A stretch of 32,549 bases of DNA from a bacterium BMS3Abin04 (GTDB lineage: Bacteria; Bacteroidota; Ignavibacteria; Ignavibacteriales; Melioribacteraceae). Position 1 is the stretch's first letter; each line of letters starts with the position of its first letter. The translations under genes were made by a program, and so were the position numbers. The notes under the pieces are model-generated. The model searched no databases. It worked only from the letters and a program-made list of their open reading frames with translations, and had not been told where the DNA came from. The DNA is taken from NCBI GenBank assembly GCA_002898175.1, contig BDSW01000291.1:1-32549 (forward strand), read 5' to 3'. Below are positions 1 to 8,184 of the stretch, one piece after another.

Positions 1-1
1 T

Positions 2-496
2 TCAAGAAAAAGAAATAAAGCAGAGAGTGATGAACATATAAAATTAAAGAAAGAAGAAGGAGAAAAAAGATTAGAATTAGAAAATATTATTTACAATCAT
101 CCACTATTTAAAAGACTTCATCGAAAGACACGTAATAACATTCAAGGGAGAAAGGCTGCGCGAATATTTACTTGGAAAAAATTATTTCAAGAAGCAGACT
201 TGAATATTGATTTATTTGAAGCAGGTTGGTTCTTATACTCTGAATTTGTCCACTCAGAATTTGTATCTCACATTCAACTGTATGGATATTTTTCTGAGGA
301 ACTTTCTTCATTAGAAGCTTCTGACAGAGTTTCCAATATATTATTAGCACTTATCTCAGTTTTTATTTTTGATTTGCTAAATCAATATAAAGAAGTAGAA
401 GAAAGATATAATTCACTTGATGAAAATGTAAAAGAAGTAATTAATTTTTTTAATGGTGTTGGTAGAAAAGAATTACCAACTGAAGAAGCAAGCTAA
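2..496 (+). CDS. Hypothetical protein, 5'-truncated by window edge
   Basis: The reading frame is open from base 2 and ends in TAA at 494-496, so only the C-terminal ~164 residues are visible. A TTG at 200 is an in-frame internal leucine, not a convincing start, because the frame stays open and protein-like upstream of it. The visible part starts with a Lys/Glu-rich, probably helical stretch, followed by a basic block and then a mostly helical domain with a Trp-Lys-Lys motif, 'FVHSEF' and a leucine-rich helix near the end. The W...A...S..VHS spacing faintly recalls DUF5677-type proteins, but I cannot confirm this. No signal peptide or catalytic motif is seen. It lies upstream of a structured non-coding region with an attC-like element, so it could be the cargo of a gene cassette; that is speculation. 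Confidence 0.7.
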   Translation, partial: SRKRNKAESDEHIKLKKEEGEKRLELENIIYNHPLFKRLHRKTRNNIQGRKAARIFTWKKLFQEADLNIDLFEAGWFLYSEFVHSEFVSHIQLYGYFSEELSSLEASDRVSNILLALISVFIFDLLNQYKEVEERYNSLDENVKEVINFFNGVGRKELPTEEAS

Positions 497-504
497 CCTG
501 GAAG

Positions 505-535
505 TCAACTCGACCGAAGAACCGGTTCGATTTGA
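505..535. repeat. Imperfect stem-loop after first gene
   Basis: TCAACTCGACCG (505-516) and CGGTTCGATTTGA (523-535) pair around a six-base AAGAAC loop, with one mismatch and one bulged base. It starts 9 bases after the stop codon of the truncated gene. No run of T follows, so it is not a typical intrinsic terminator, although it could protect a transcript end or be part of a repeat family. Confidence 0.35.
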
Positions 536-735
536 ATTGTAAAAATTTAGTTTATTTAGTAGTTTGTCCGCGGCGGCGGATTGTAGTTTCAGTTTAGTGC
601 AGTAAATAAAGTTTTGTTGCAGTGTTTGCCTAAAGGAAAATTAGCACGGCTTATAAATATTAAAATAAATTGAGTAACCCAAACAAAAGTAAATTATATC
701 AAATATTGGGGTAAATTTATACCAGCAATAAGAAA

Positions 736-804
736 ATCTAACAACGAAGGATTTTCAACGCTTTTTCAAACGCTTCAATTTATTTTGAAAAACAATAGTT
801 AGAT
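736..804 (+). other. attC-like inverted element (candidate integron recombination site)
   Basis: ATCTAAC at 736-742 and GTTAGAT at 798-804 match the RYYYAAC / GTTRRRY core boxes of integron attC sites and are perfectly complementary; the pairing extends to 8 bp (735-742 with 798-805). Inside them, TTTTCAA (752-758) pairs with TTGAAAA (785-791), giving the nested outer-stem/inner-stem arrangement of attC, with unequal spacers of 9 and 6 bases and a 26-base loop. The 69-bp length lies in the usual attC range. The orientation is right for a cassette carrying the plus-strand gene that ends at 496, although 240 bp is a long gap. No integrase and no second attC are visible, so this may be chance in AT-rich DNA. 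Confidence 0.3.
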
Positions 805-891
805 TATAAATATCCGGCTAATACGAACTTATAATCTTTGTAATCTTTTTTATTCTTGATATTTTTGCAATTCATTTTTTACGAAGTTTAA

Positions 892-1530
892 ATGTTAAAA
901 GTAAACGAAATATTTTTTTCGATTCAAGGCGAAAGTTCCTATGCCGGTTTATCTTGCGTATTCGTGCGGTTGACATATTGTAATCTTCGCTGCTCTTATT
1001 GCGATACCGAATATGCTTTTTACGAAGGCGAGGATAAATCGATTGATGAAATTATTAGTGAAGTAAAAAAATATGGATGTAAACTAATTGAAGTAACCGG
1101 CGGTGAGCCGTTAGTTCAAAATGAATCTTTGGAATTGATGAAAAAACTTTGTGATGAAGGATTTGAAGTAATGCTGGAGACTAGCGGTAGTTTGCCGATA
1201 AAAGATGTTGATAAAAGGGTTAAAATTATAATGGACTTAAAATGTCCGTCAAGCAAAATGGAAAAGAAAAATCTTTACGAAAATATAAATTTTCTAAAAC
1301 CGAATGACGAAGTAAAATTTGTAATAGGCGACAGGGAAGATTATAACTGGTCAAAAGAAATTATAAAAAAGTATAAATTGAATGATAAATTTGAAATTCT
1401 TTTTTCCGTTGTGTTCGATAAACTAGAACCTGTTACATTGGTTAATTGGATACTTAACGATAAATTAAATGTAAGATATCAACTGCAAATGCATAAATAC
1501 ATTTGGAAACCGGAGACAAAAGGCGTATGA
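892..1530 (+). CDS. queE: 7-carboxy-7-deazaguanine synthase QueE
   Basis: This radical-SAM enzyme converts 6-carboxy-5,6,7,8-tetrahydropterin to 7-carboxy-7-deazaguanine in preQ0/queuosine synthesis. The 212-residue protein begins with the substrate-binding 'IFFSIQGES' segment typical of QueE, then has the CxxxCxxC 4Fe-4S motif at C30, C34 and C37 and the SAM-contacting GGEPL at 70-74. Length and domain order match bacterial QueE. The ATG start fits the family N-terminus. Its TGA stop overlaps the ATG of queD (ATGA), so the two genes are translationally coupled. QueC and QueF, which complete the route, are not in the window. Confidence 0.93.
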   Translation: MLKVNEIFFSIQGESSYAGLSCVFVRLTYCNLRCSYCDTEYAFYEGEDKSIDEIISEVKKYGCKLIEVTGGEPLVQNESLELMKKLCDEGFEVMLETSGSLPIKDVDKRVKIIMDLKCPSSKMEKKNLYENINFLKPNDEVKFVIGDREDYNWSKEIIKKYKLNDKFEILFSVVFDKLEPVTLVNWILNDKLNVRYQLQMHKYIWKPETKGV

Positions 1531-1940
1531 AAATTGCGAAAGAATTTAAGTGGGAAATGGGTCATAGATTACCCTTCCACAAAGGTAAATGCAAAAACCT
1601 TCACGGACATTCATATAAATTGATAGTGGAATTCGAAGGTACTTTAGATGAAAACGGTATGGTTCTTGATTATTACGACGTAAAAGAAATCGTCGGTCCT
1701 ATTGTGGATAATTTAGATCATTCCGTAATGGTTTTTAACGAAGACAAAGAATTAATAGAAGTCCTCGAAAAACTTAACTCGCGTTATGTTGAAGTTCCGT
1801 TTCAAACAACGGCGGAAAATATGTGCGGATATTTTTTAGATCAGATTCAATCCGGAAATCTCCCCGGTAATATTTCCGCAATTCGTGTTTGGGTTTACGA
1901 AACGGAAAATACTTACGCAACCGATTTGTTTGTGCTGTAA
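1527..1940 (+). CDS. queD: 6-carboxy-5,6,7,8-tetrahydropterin synthase QueD
   Basis: QueD converts dihydroneopterin triphosphate to 6-carboxytetrahydropterin, the substrate of QueE encoded just upstream. From the ATG at 1527 the protein has 137 residues, normal for the PTPS/QueD family. Zinc ligands are H13, H26 and H28 ('HGH'); the catalytic cysteine is C22; D61/H65 ('DNLDH') and the substrate-binding glutamate E125 ('WVYETEN') are in place. A longer reading from a TTG at 1503 is possible but would add residues unlike the family N-terminus. The chosen ATG overlaps the queE stop by the common ATGA arrangement, with a purine-rich stretch upstream. queE and queD probably form one operon. Confidence 0.93.
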   Translation: MKIAKEFKWEMGHRLPFHKGKCKNLHGHSYKLIVEFEGTLDENGMVLDYYDVKEIVGPIVDNLDHSVMVFNEDKELIEVLEKLNSRYVEVPFQTTAENMCGYFLDQIQSGNLPGNISAIRVWVYETENTYATDLFVL

Positions 1941-2020
1941 ATAATCTGTCTGCATTTTAGAAATTCCGATCGGCTAATATTCTTTCAATCTAAAGTAAAT
2001 TAGTAAAAAGGAGCTGGTGA

Positions 2021-3070
2021 ATGTCAAATCAAATAATGGTATACGGAGCAAACGGTTATACGGCTCAACTAATCATAAAAGATTTATTGAAACTGAATGT
2101 TAAACCTGTTTTAGCAGGCAGAAATAAAAATTATATTGAAGAAGCATCTAATAAATTTAACTGCCGGTATCGTATATTTTCAGTTGACGATGAAAGTAAA
2201 ATCTTGGGAAACTTAAGCGGTATAAGTACTTTGTTAAATTGTGCCGGACCATTTAAGTATACGGCAAGAAAGCTGATTGATGCATGTTTGTCTGCGAAAG
2301 TAAATTATCTTGATATTGAAGGTGAAGTTGATGTGCTCGAATCGATTAGGTTATATGACGAACGAGCAAAAGAAAAAGGTATTGTAATTTTACCCAGCGT
2401 AGGTTTTGATGTTGTCCCTTCCGATTGCATGGCAAAAAAACTAAGTGAAAAAATGCCCGACGCTACTTCAATTCAAATAGGATTAAAGAATGAAAAGGGT
2501 GGAATATCGAGAGGAACATGGTTAACGACTTTTGAAATGCTTGGAGTTCCCGGGAAAATAAGGAAAGACGGAAAAATCATCGACTCGATAATAGGAGAAA
2601 AGACATTCTCCATAAAACAAAACGAATTTAAATTTTACGGCATTTCAATACCCTGGGCTGATGTTTACTCGGCGTATTATTCAACCGGAATACCGAATGT
2701 TGAAGTTTATATGTATTTCCCTCCTGCATTAAGTTTTTTAAGAGGGTTATCGAAGTTATTACAAAAAATATTTTCGAACCAAAGTATTAAAAAAACGTTT
2801 AGTAATATTGTTATTAGAAGTAAATTTGGCCCGAGTAAAAAAGAAAGGGAAAATTCCACATCAATTATTATTGAAAAACTAAGTAACGATAAAGGGGACT
2901 CGATTACCGAAGCATATAGATTCATTGACGGTTATTGCTTAACGGCATCGAGCGCTGCAAATATAACAATTAAAGTCAATAACGGGGAAGTAGCATCGGG
3001 TGTGCAAACGCCTTCTTTGGCAGTGGGAAGTGATTTTATGAATCAGTATATTATTGAGAAAATACTTTAG
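2021..3070 (+). CDS. Saccharopine dehydrogenase-like NAD(P)-binding oxidoreductase
   Basis: The 349-residue protein starts with a Rossmann nucleotide-binding loop, GANGYT at residues 9-14, followed by 'AGRN' about 20 residues on and 'NCAGPF' near residue 78, the signature of the saccharopine dehydrogenase/SCCPDH and trans-acting enoyl-reductase group. 'SVGFDVVPSDC' near residue 125 is also typical. The substrate is unknown: members act on amino-acid adducts or on enoyl lipids, and many are uncharacterised. A clear Shine-Dalgarno, AAGGAG, lies about 10 bases before the ATG. It stands alone after queD, 80 bp downstream, and 122 bp before the ABC permease, so an operon with either is uncertain. 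No signal peptide or definite membrane segment is seen. Confidence 0.8.
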   Translation: MSNQIMVYGANGYTAQLIIKDLLKLNVKPVLAGRNKNYIEEASNKFNCRYRIFSVDDESKILGNLSGISTLLNCAGPFKYTARKLIDACLSAKVNYLDIEGEVDVLESIRLYDERAKEKGIVILPSVGFDVVPSDCMAKKLSEKMPDATSIQIGLKNEKGGISRGTWLTTFEMLGVPGKIRKDGKIIDSIIGEKTFSIKQNEFKFYGISIPWADVYSAYYSTGIPNVEVYMYFPPALSFLRGLSKLLQKIFSNQSIKKTFSNIVIRSKFGPSKKERENSTSIIIEKLSNDKGDSITEAYRFIDGYCLTASSAANITIKVNNGEVASGVQTPSLAVGSDFMNQYIIEKIL

Positions 3071-3192
3071 TTTTGTTAAGTACTCTTAAGTGGTTTTATG
3101 GTAAAAGATTATTTGAAAATTATAATTTATAAAAGAATTGATTAAATTTAAATGACAGATTAACAAATTATTGGATATTATAACATAGTTTA

Positions 3193-4806
3193 TTGCTTAT
3201 TGTGTTCCGGAATTTCAAAATCTTACTCCAGTTATCATTTCTAAAAAAGAAAGAATTTATCCACTCATTTAAGAAAAGCGACTTTTGGGTTAGAGCCGTT
3301 ACTGTTGTATTTATTATTTACCTTATTGTTAATTCTATAACTACAAGCGGTTTCGTAGTACAATTTGTGAAAAGTAATTTTGATCCGGGAAGCCAAAATT
3401 TTATACCGGTATTTAACATCATCGTATTTTTGCTTTTTGTAAGTAACTTAATTGCAATTATATTTTTGGGAACCGCAAAATATGATCAGTCAAGTATAAA
3501 AACTCTTCTCCGTTACCCGATTACTCTAAAACAAATCATATTTTTCAGAACGCTTTCGGTAAGCGCCGAATTACTGAATATTATGTTTATACCATTTTAT
3601 ATCGCGGCGTATTTCATAGTCGGCAATACTTTTGATTTCACGAGTATAATTCTTTTCCTTTTCATACTTCTGTTATTTCTGTTTTGCTTTAATTCGATTA
3701 TAGAATTTCTAAGAAATTTTACGGCGGCAATTATCTCACTAAAGAAATATAAATTTTTGTTTTGGTTTTTTTCTTTTGCTTTAACGCTAGTAATCGTTCT
3801 AATAATTCCTAAGATTTCGTTTTACTTTTCAAATGAGCAAAGTATTAAAAAACTTAGTGATATTTTATTCTATTTCCCAACCGGAATTTTTACTAAATCA
3901 ATTTTTGCTCTAAGCGGGCAAAGCGATGTATTCCAAATCTTTCGTTACGCTTTATATTTATTTCTTTTCGGTTTTTCTTTGTCTGGGATTAATCTTTACC
4001 TCGTAAAATTTTACAAAACCCGCGACTTTGGAAAAACATGGAAAAAGAAGAAATTAAAAGAACCGGTAATTCCTAAGTTACTTAATAAAACTTCATTAGG
4101 ACCTTTTGAAAAAAAGAACATTTTTTATTTATACAGAAGCCCGCGTGCATTGTTGAATATCCTTGTATTCATAATGTATGAAATTTTACTTGCATATTTT
4201 GTAACGGTTCGTCTTCACGATAAAAGCGCTCTGAATATATATGTGGCTGTGAGCTTTATTGTTTTATTTCAATCTTTGATAATACTTGGATATGCGGGTA
4301 ATTTTTTTGCATTCGATTATTCCGGGATAATAAATTATTTTTTCCGCCCGTTGAAAACCGAAAGACTTATAAAATCAAAAATTTTAATTCTTAACATCTT
4401 GGTAATTTTTAACAGTTTGGTTTTTATATACTTCGCGTTTTTGTTCCGGATAAATATATATGATGTATTATTACAAATAAATGCTTTAATCTTTGTCTAT
4501 TTTGTTTCTCTGTTTGTTGCTATCTTGTTGTCTTTATTTTTCCCTAAAACGGTAGGTTTTTATGCAATGATGGGAATGAATGCCCCATTTATGGCGGTTT
4601 TAATAAGCATGATAATATCCATGGGATTTTGGGGATTGGATTATTTATTACTTGCCAAAATTAATTCTATTCGTGTGGAACTCACAATTATATTTTTTGT
4701 GTTTCTTCTGAATCTTTCACTCGTTTATTATAAAAAAAGCATCTTCGGATTTTTCGATAAAATACTAATTAACCAAAAAGAAAAAATAATTGATAAATTA
4801 ATATGA
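3193..4806 (+). CDS. ABC-2-type transporter permease
   Basis: The 537-residue protein is strongly hydrophobic, with about 12 likely membrane segments, the first at about residues 32-50 and others spread to the C-terminus, separated by short Lys-rich loops. A longer soluble loop around residues 265-310 precedes a conserved-looking 'YLYRSPRALL' segment. This resembles the ABC-2/DUF5687-like permeases of Bacteroidota, but the cargo cannot be read from sequence. An in-frame stop at 3181 forces a non-ATG start; TTG at 3193 is used here and GTG at 3202 is the alternative. It overlaps the next gene, an ABC ATPase, by ATGA, which strongly supports a two-gene exporter. Confidence 0.8.
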   Translation: MLIVFRNFKILLQLSFLKKKEFIHSFKKSDFWVRAVTVVFIIYLIVNSITTSGFVVQFVKSNFDPGSQNFIPVFNIIVFLLFVSNLIAIIFLGTAKYDQSSIKTLLRYPITLKQIIFFRTLSVSAELLNIMFIPFYIAAYFIVGNTFDFTSIILFLFILLLFLFCFNSIIEFLRNFTAAIISLKKYKFLFWFFSFALTLVIVLIIPKISFYFSNEQSIKKLSDILFYFPTGIFTKSIFALSGQSDVFQIFRYALYLFLFGFSLSGINLYLVKFYKTRDFGKTWKKKKLKEPVIPKLLNKTSLGPFEKKNIFYLYRSPRALLNILVFIMYEILLAYFVTVRLHDKSALNIYVAVSFIVLFQSLIILGYAGNFFAFDYSGIINYFFRPLKTERLIKSKILILNILVIFNSLVFIYFAFLFRINIYDVLLQINALIFVYFVSLFVAILLSLFFPKTVGFYAMMGMNAPFMAVLISMIISMGFWGLDYLLLAKINSIRVELTIIFFVFLLNLSLVYYKKSIFGFFDKILINQKEKIIDKLI

Positions 4807-5582
4807 CTGCACTAAGTATAAAATTACTGAGTAAGAGTTTCGGCAGCCAAGTTGTACTGGATAATTTAGATCTTGAAATTAATCAAGGACAAATTTTCGG
4901 TTTGATCGGTCCTAACGGAGCGGGCAAAACAACAACAATCAATTGTATTGCCGATCTACTAAATTTTAATTCAGGTAAAATTGAAATTTTCGGTCAAGAT
5001 TTAGTTTCCAACAGAATTGAGGTTAAAAAGAATGTGGGAATTTTATTCGAGAATACCGAAAGTCTGTTTGAATACTTAAAAGGAGAAGAACAGCTGCAAT
5101 TTGTGGGCGAGATTTACGGTTTGGATAAAACCACTATAGAAACCAGGATATATGAATTATTTGAGTATTTCAACTTGGAAATATTTCGTTGGAAATCCGT
5201 TTCCGAGTATTCAAAAGGAATGCGGAAAAAATTAGCCCTTGCTTCCATTCTTCTTTATAATCCGGATTTAATAATAATGGACGAGCCGTTTGACGGTTTG
5301 GATACTTTGACTGTTAAGAAAGTTAAAGAATTAATTAAAACTCTAAAAAAGAACGGTAAAACAATTTTAATAACTTCGCACATTTTATCATACATCGAAG
5401 ATATTACCGATGAAGTGGCAATTATTGATAATGGTAAAATAGTTTTTCAATCGCCTACAAAGGAAATTAGAACGAAATTTAAAAACAGCACAACAAACGA
5501 AAATTACGAATCGCTTGAAGAAGTATTTTTGGATTTAACAACCGAAGGAGGTATACAAGAGAACGTACTTTCGTGGCTTTAA
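4803..5582 (+). CDS. ABC transporter ATP-binding protein
   Basis: This is the nucleotide-binding subunit of the exporter formed with the upstream permease. The 259 residues contain Walker A GPNGAGKTT at 36-44, a signature region 'YSKGMRKK' around residue 137, Walker B 'LIIMDEP' with catalytic Glu, the D-loop 'GLD' and a switch histidine in 'ITSHIL'. The signature motif departs from LSGGQ in the way common for ABC-2 export ATPases of the CcmA/NatA type. The start codon overlaps the permease stop by four bases. It is convergent with the sirtuin gene, only 25 bp away, with no obvious terminator between. The substrate is unknown. Confidence 0.9.
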   Translation: MTALSIKLLSKSFGSQVVLDNLDLEINQGQIFGLIGPNGAGKTTTINCIADLLNFNSGKIEIFGQDLVSNRIEVKKNVGILFENTESLFEYLKGEEQLQFVGEIYGLDKTTIETRIYELFEYFNLEIFRWKSVSEYSKGMRKKLALASILLYNPDLIIMDEPFDGLDTLTVKKVKELIKTLKKNGKTILITSHILSYIEDITDEVAIIDNGKIVFQSPTKEIRTKFKNSTTNENYESLEEVFLDLTTEGGIQENVLSWL

Positions 5583-5607
5583 TTTTTTCCTCGAAGATTG
5601 ATAATTT

Positions 5608-6348
5608 TTAGTGAAATGATCTTATTTCTGCAAGTATTTCCGGTAATATTTCGCCGGACTTACCAATTAACGAATAATCGACCCAATGGGAAATTTCTGT
5701 CGGTTCAATATTTATTTCAACTAAATATGCTCCGTCTTCTTTTGCTAAACGAGGAATGGAAGCAGCTGGATAAATAATTGCTGTGGTTCCGACAACAAAA
5801 CAAATATCGCTGTTTTTTGCTTTTAATTCGGCAGCTGAAAAAATACTTTGCGGTATTGGCTCACCGAACCATACAATATCGGGTCTGATTAAACCTCCGC
5901 ACTTTTTGCATCTCGGAGCTTTGCCGGTAACTTCCAATTCATTTGTATTGTATATGGCTTCACAATCGATGCAGTAATTGCGCTCAATATTGCCATGGAG
6001 CTCGTAAACATTTTTGCTTCCGGCCCGGTTATGTAAATCATCAACATTTTGCGTTATAACAGAAACGTCCTCAAAATATTTTCCCATTTCTACTATAGCC
6101 AAATGTCCGGGATTCGGATTTGCTTCTTCAACAATTTTTCGCCGGTATTGATACCATTCCCAAACTAAATCCGGGTTACGTATGAATGCATCAAAATTGG
6201 CAAGCTCTTGAGGTTTGAATTTTTTCCAAAGTCCTTCTTTTCCACGGAATGTCGGGACACCGCTTTCAGCGGATATCCCGGCTCCGGTGAAAAACACAAC
6301 AGACTTTGCAGTTTTTAATTTATCGATAAAGTCCTGATTAAACTTCAT
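5608..6348 (-). CDS. cobB: NAD-dependent protein deacylase, sirtuin class III (CobB-like)
   Basis: Sir2-family enzymes remove acyl groups from lysine using NAD+. The 246-residue protein has GAGISAESGVPTFRG from residue 22, 'TQNVDDLH' at 99-106, catalytic His118 ('ELHGN'), and a structural zinc site C126, C129, C147, C150. Y66 and R69 (YxxR) match the pair that in SIRT5 and E. coli CobB favours succinyl/malonyl-lysine, so desuccinylase activity is inferred. Length matches bacterial CobB. The gene is the last of a long minus-strand series and starts 4 bp after the TPR gene stop, so it is probably cotranscribed with it. The gene symbol is by family, not by proven orthology. Confidence 0.92.
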   Translation of the reverse strand: MKFNQDFIDKLKTAKSVVFFTGAGISAESGVPTFRGKEGLWKKFKPQELANFDAFIRNPDLVWEWYQYRRKIVEEANPNPGHLAIVEMGKYFEDVSVITQNVDDLHNRAGSKNVYELHGNIERNYCIDCEAIYNTNELEVTGKAPRCKKCGGLIRPDIVWFGEPIPQSIFSAAELKAKNSDICFVVGTTAIIYPAASIPRLAKEDGAYLVEINIEPTEISHWVDYSLIGKSGEILPEILAEIRSFH

Positions 6349-6352
6349 TTAA

Positions 6353-7129
6353 CTATTCGTCTTTTATCTCGTTTAAAAGTTCTTTAGCCTCCGCTAAACG
6401 GATGTGGTCGTCTTCATCTTTTTTAGGACTGGTAAGAGCATTATTTAACATTTCTCTCGCTTTTTCGTATTCATCTTCTCTAATTAATGCTTTCGCATAA
6501 TCTAAGTAGTACATAATATAGTTGGGTCTTAGTTTTATTGCTATATCATACTCAGCCAAAGCTGTATCAATATCTGCCCAACCCAAACCGAGTACTGCTC
6601 TTGCCGGCGCCCATTTTTCGCTTACTTTAGCATGTGTACGGGCTAAAATATAATGCGCAAGACTTTGATAAATTTTACCACCGTTATTTAATTTAATAGC
6701 TTTTTCACAATCATCGCGAACTGCATCTACAATGCTTCCTACACTAAAGACACCCTTAAATAATGCTATACGTCCGTTTGCTATTGCTCTTCTAACATAA
6801 GGGATAGCTTCGCCCGGAGCAAGTTTAACGGCTTTGTCCGCATAATCAAAAGCCATTTTATAATCTTTTAGCTGCTCGTCTTCAAAGTCTTCAATATCTT
6901 TACTTATATGTTCACCTATATCTACATAAGCTCTGCTGATTCTCCAATATACTTTCCAGTTTTTAGGAAATAGTTTATCTGCTTGCTGGTAAACTTCTAA
7001 AGCTTTTTCGTCGTTAAACTTTTCGACCAACGAATCTCCTTTGGATAGTAAAGAGTCAAGGGATTGAGCATAATTGCTGGAAATAAAAAGTGTTAGTAAA
7101 AGAAAAAAGGTAATTTTCTTAATTAACAT
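6353..7129 (-). CDS. Exported TPR-repeat protein of unknown function
   Basis: From the ATG at 7129 the product has 258 residues: a signal peptide (Lys-rich start, hydrophobic 'FFLLLTLF', then an 'NYAQS' cleavage region) followed by TPR-like helical repeats, for example the ones around 'EKALEVYQQADKLFPKN', 'DYADKAVKLAPGEA' and 'EYDIAIKLRPNYI'. TPR domains mediate protein-protein contacts; no enzymatic motif is present. A GTG at 7138 would lengthen it by three residues, but that GTG lies inside an AGGTG Shine-Dalgarno-like sequence spaced six bases from the ATG, so the ATG is preferred. Similar TPR proteins in this lineage are annotated as regulators of microtubule dynamics-like proteins, but I would not transfer that function. 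It is followed closely by the sirtuin gene. Confidence 0.8.
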   Translation of the reverse strand: MLIKKITFFLLLTLFISSNYAQSLDSLLSKGDSLVEKFNDEKALEVYQQADKLFPKNWKVYWRISRAYVDIGEHISKDIEDFEDEQLKDYKMAFDYADKAVKLAPGEAIPYVRRAIANGRIALFKGVFSVGSIVDAVRDDCEKAIKLNNGGKIYQSLAHYILARTHAKVSEKWAPARAVLGLGWADIDTALAEYDIAIKLRPNYIMYYLDYAKALIREDEYEKAREMLNNALTSPKKDEDDHIRLAEAKELLNEIKDE

Positions 7130-7170
7130 TGTGTGCACCTATTTATTAATGAGATAATGTATTAAACAAT

Positions 7171-8163
7171 TTAATCAAATAATGTGTTTTTTATTTCATT
7201 ATTTGAATTATTATTTCTTTTTGTATATAGTGCGGTTCCGGCTAACTGAAGGAATTTTGTCCAATTTCCCTCTTTGTTTTGTTCTGAGTGAATTGCCAAT
7301 TTATAGGCATTGGTTTTAGCGCTTAATTCATCTGCATGATATAATACTATTGCTTCCAATGTTTTAGGTTCAACAGGCGAAGCATATTCAAGTTTGCCCT
7401 GATGACTTAGTATTAAATGGATTAATTGGGTCTTCAAATCCTTTGGGAAATCATTAATATTATCTATTGCTTCATCAATTTTAAGTGCTGCAATTACAAT
7501 GTGACCTAATAATCTGCCTTCATCAGTATAGTCAAAACCGGTTTCATACGAAAGTTCTTCCGTTTTACCAAAGTCATGAAGCAAAGCTCCGGTTATTAGT
7601 AAATCTCTATTCAGCTCGCTGTGTATGCTGCACATAAGATCACATATTTTAACTATTTCCAGAGTGTGTTCAAGCAAACCGTGCAGGTAAGAATGATGCC
7701 AAGATTTGCCTGCCGGGACACTAATGTATTTTTCAAAAGTATCTCCGGCAAGAATTTGATTAAGTAAAGATTTAAGATGTTCATTTTGAATTACTTCAAT
7801 TCGATTTTTTAATTCCGTTACCATATCATTTAGCGGACGTGAAGATTTGGGAAGAAAGTCTTCGTGACTAACATTATCGGAATCTTGCGACAAACGAATT
7901 TTAGTAATTCTAATTTGAGGTTGGTTATTAAATTCTTCCAGGGTTCCTTTAATCTTTACAATACTTCCTTCTTTTGCAGAGTTTGCAAGAGAATTAAAAT
8001 CGTCCCACATTTTTGCAGGAATTACCATAGATTTATCACGCAGCTCAAGGCTTAGATATTCCTTATTATTTCTGGTTGTTTTAAGTTCAATCTTATTTAA
8101 CAATAAAAAATGATTTATTTCATCACCTGTTTTTAATTCATTTAGTTCTTTCTGTTCTGTCAT
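7171..8163 (-). CDS. OB-fold/HD-domain 3'-5' exoribonuclease, YhaM-like
   Basis: The 330-residue protein has an N-terminal OB-fold (about residues 15-95, with 'YLSLELRDKSM' and 'IVKIKGTLEEF') of the tRNA-anticodon-binding type, then an HD phosphohydrolase domain with H166, the H196-D197 doublet ('LLHDFGK'), H221, H254 and D278 as probable metal ligands. This is the architecture of the YhaM family, which degrades RNA and single-stranded DNA 3' to 5'. It starts 21 bp after the UpxY-like gene stop and is followed by the TPR gene, so it probably belongs to a multi-gene transcript. The last ~20 residues are Asn/Lys-rich and look disordered. RNase activity is inferred from the family. Confidence 0.85.
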   Translation of the reverse strand: MTEQKELNELKTGDEINHFLLLNKIELKTTRNNKEYLSLELRDKSMVIPAKMWDDFNSLANSAKEGSIVKIKGTLEEFNNQPQIRITKIRLSQDSDNVSHEDFLPKSSRPLNDMVTELKNRIEVIQNEHLKSLLNQILAGDTFEKYISVPAGKSWHHSYLHGLLEHTLEIVKICDLMCSIHSELNRDLLITGALLHDFGKTEELSYETGFDYTDEGRLLGHIVIAALKIDEAIDNINDFPKDLKTQLIHLILSHQGKLEYASPVEPKTLEAIVLYHADELSAKTNAYKLAIHSEQNKEGNWTKFLQLAGTALYTKRNNNSNNEIKNTLFD

Positions 8164-8184
8164 TTTTATTTCTTTAATTCGTTG

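Larger units (their letters stand above)
497..891. other. 395-bp non-coding region with stem-loops
   Basis: No plausible coding frame is present between the truncated first gene and queE. The region contains an imperfect stem-loop at 505-535, a short G+C-rich hairpin at 567-580 (TCCGC, GGCG loop, GCGGA) that stands out against the AT-rich background, and a nested inverted repeat at 736-804 resembling an attC site. A TATAAT hexamer at 830-835 could be a -10 element for queE, but no matching -35 is visible at normal spacing. I saw no preQ1-type riboswitch motif ahead of queE. Confidence 0.7.

Noticed and set aside
567-580. G+C-rich hairpin as part of a CRISPR or repeat array
   Set aside because: It occurs once in the window and no regularly spaced copies were found.
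892-900. Possible preQ1 riboswitch upstream of queE
   Set aside because: Such riboswitches often precede queuosine genes, but the upstream A/T-rich sequence shows no preQ1-I-type hairpin with a C-rich pocket and no A-rich tail pairing into it.
1961-1980. CCGATCGG palindrome after queD as a terminator
   Set aside because: The 8-bp palindrome (1966-1973) has no loop-forming space and no T-run, so it is unlikely to terminate transcription.
3076-3089. TTAAG-TACT-CTTAA hairpin after the oxidoreductase gene as a terminator
   Set aside because: The stem is only five A/T-rich pairs and no T-tract follows.
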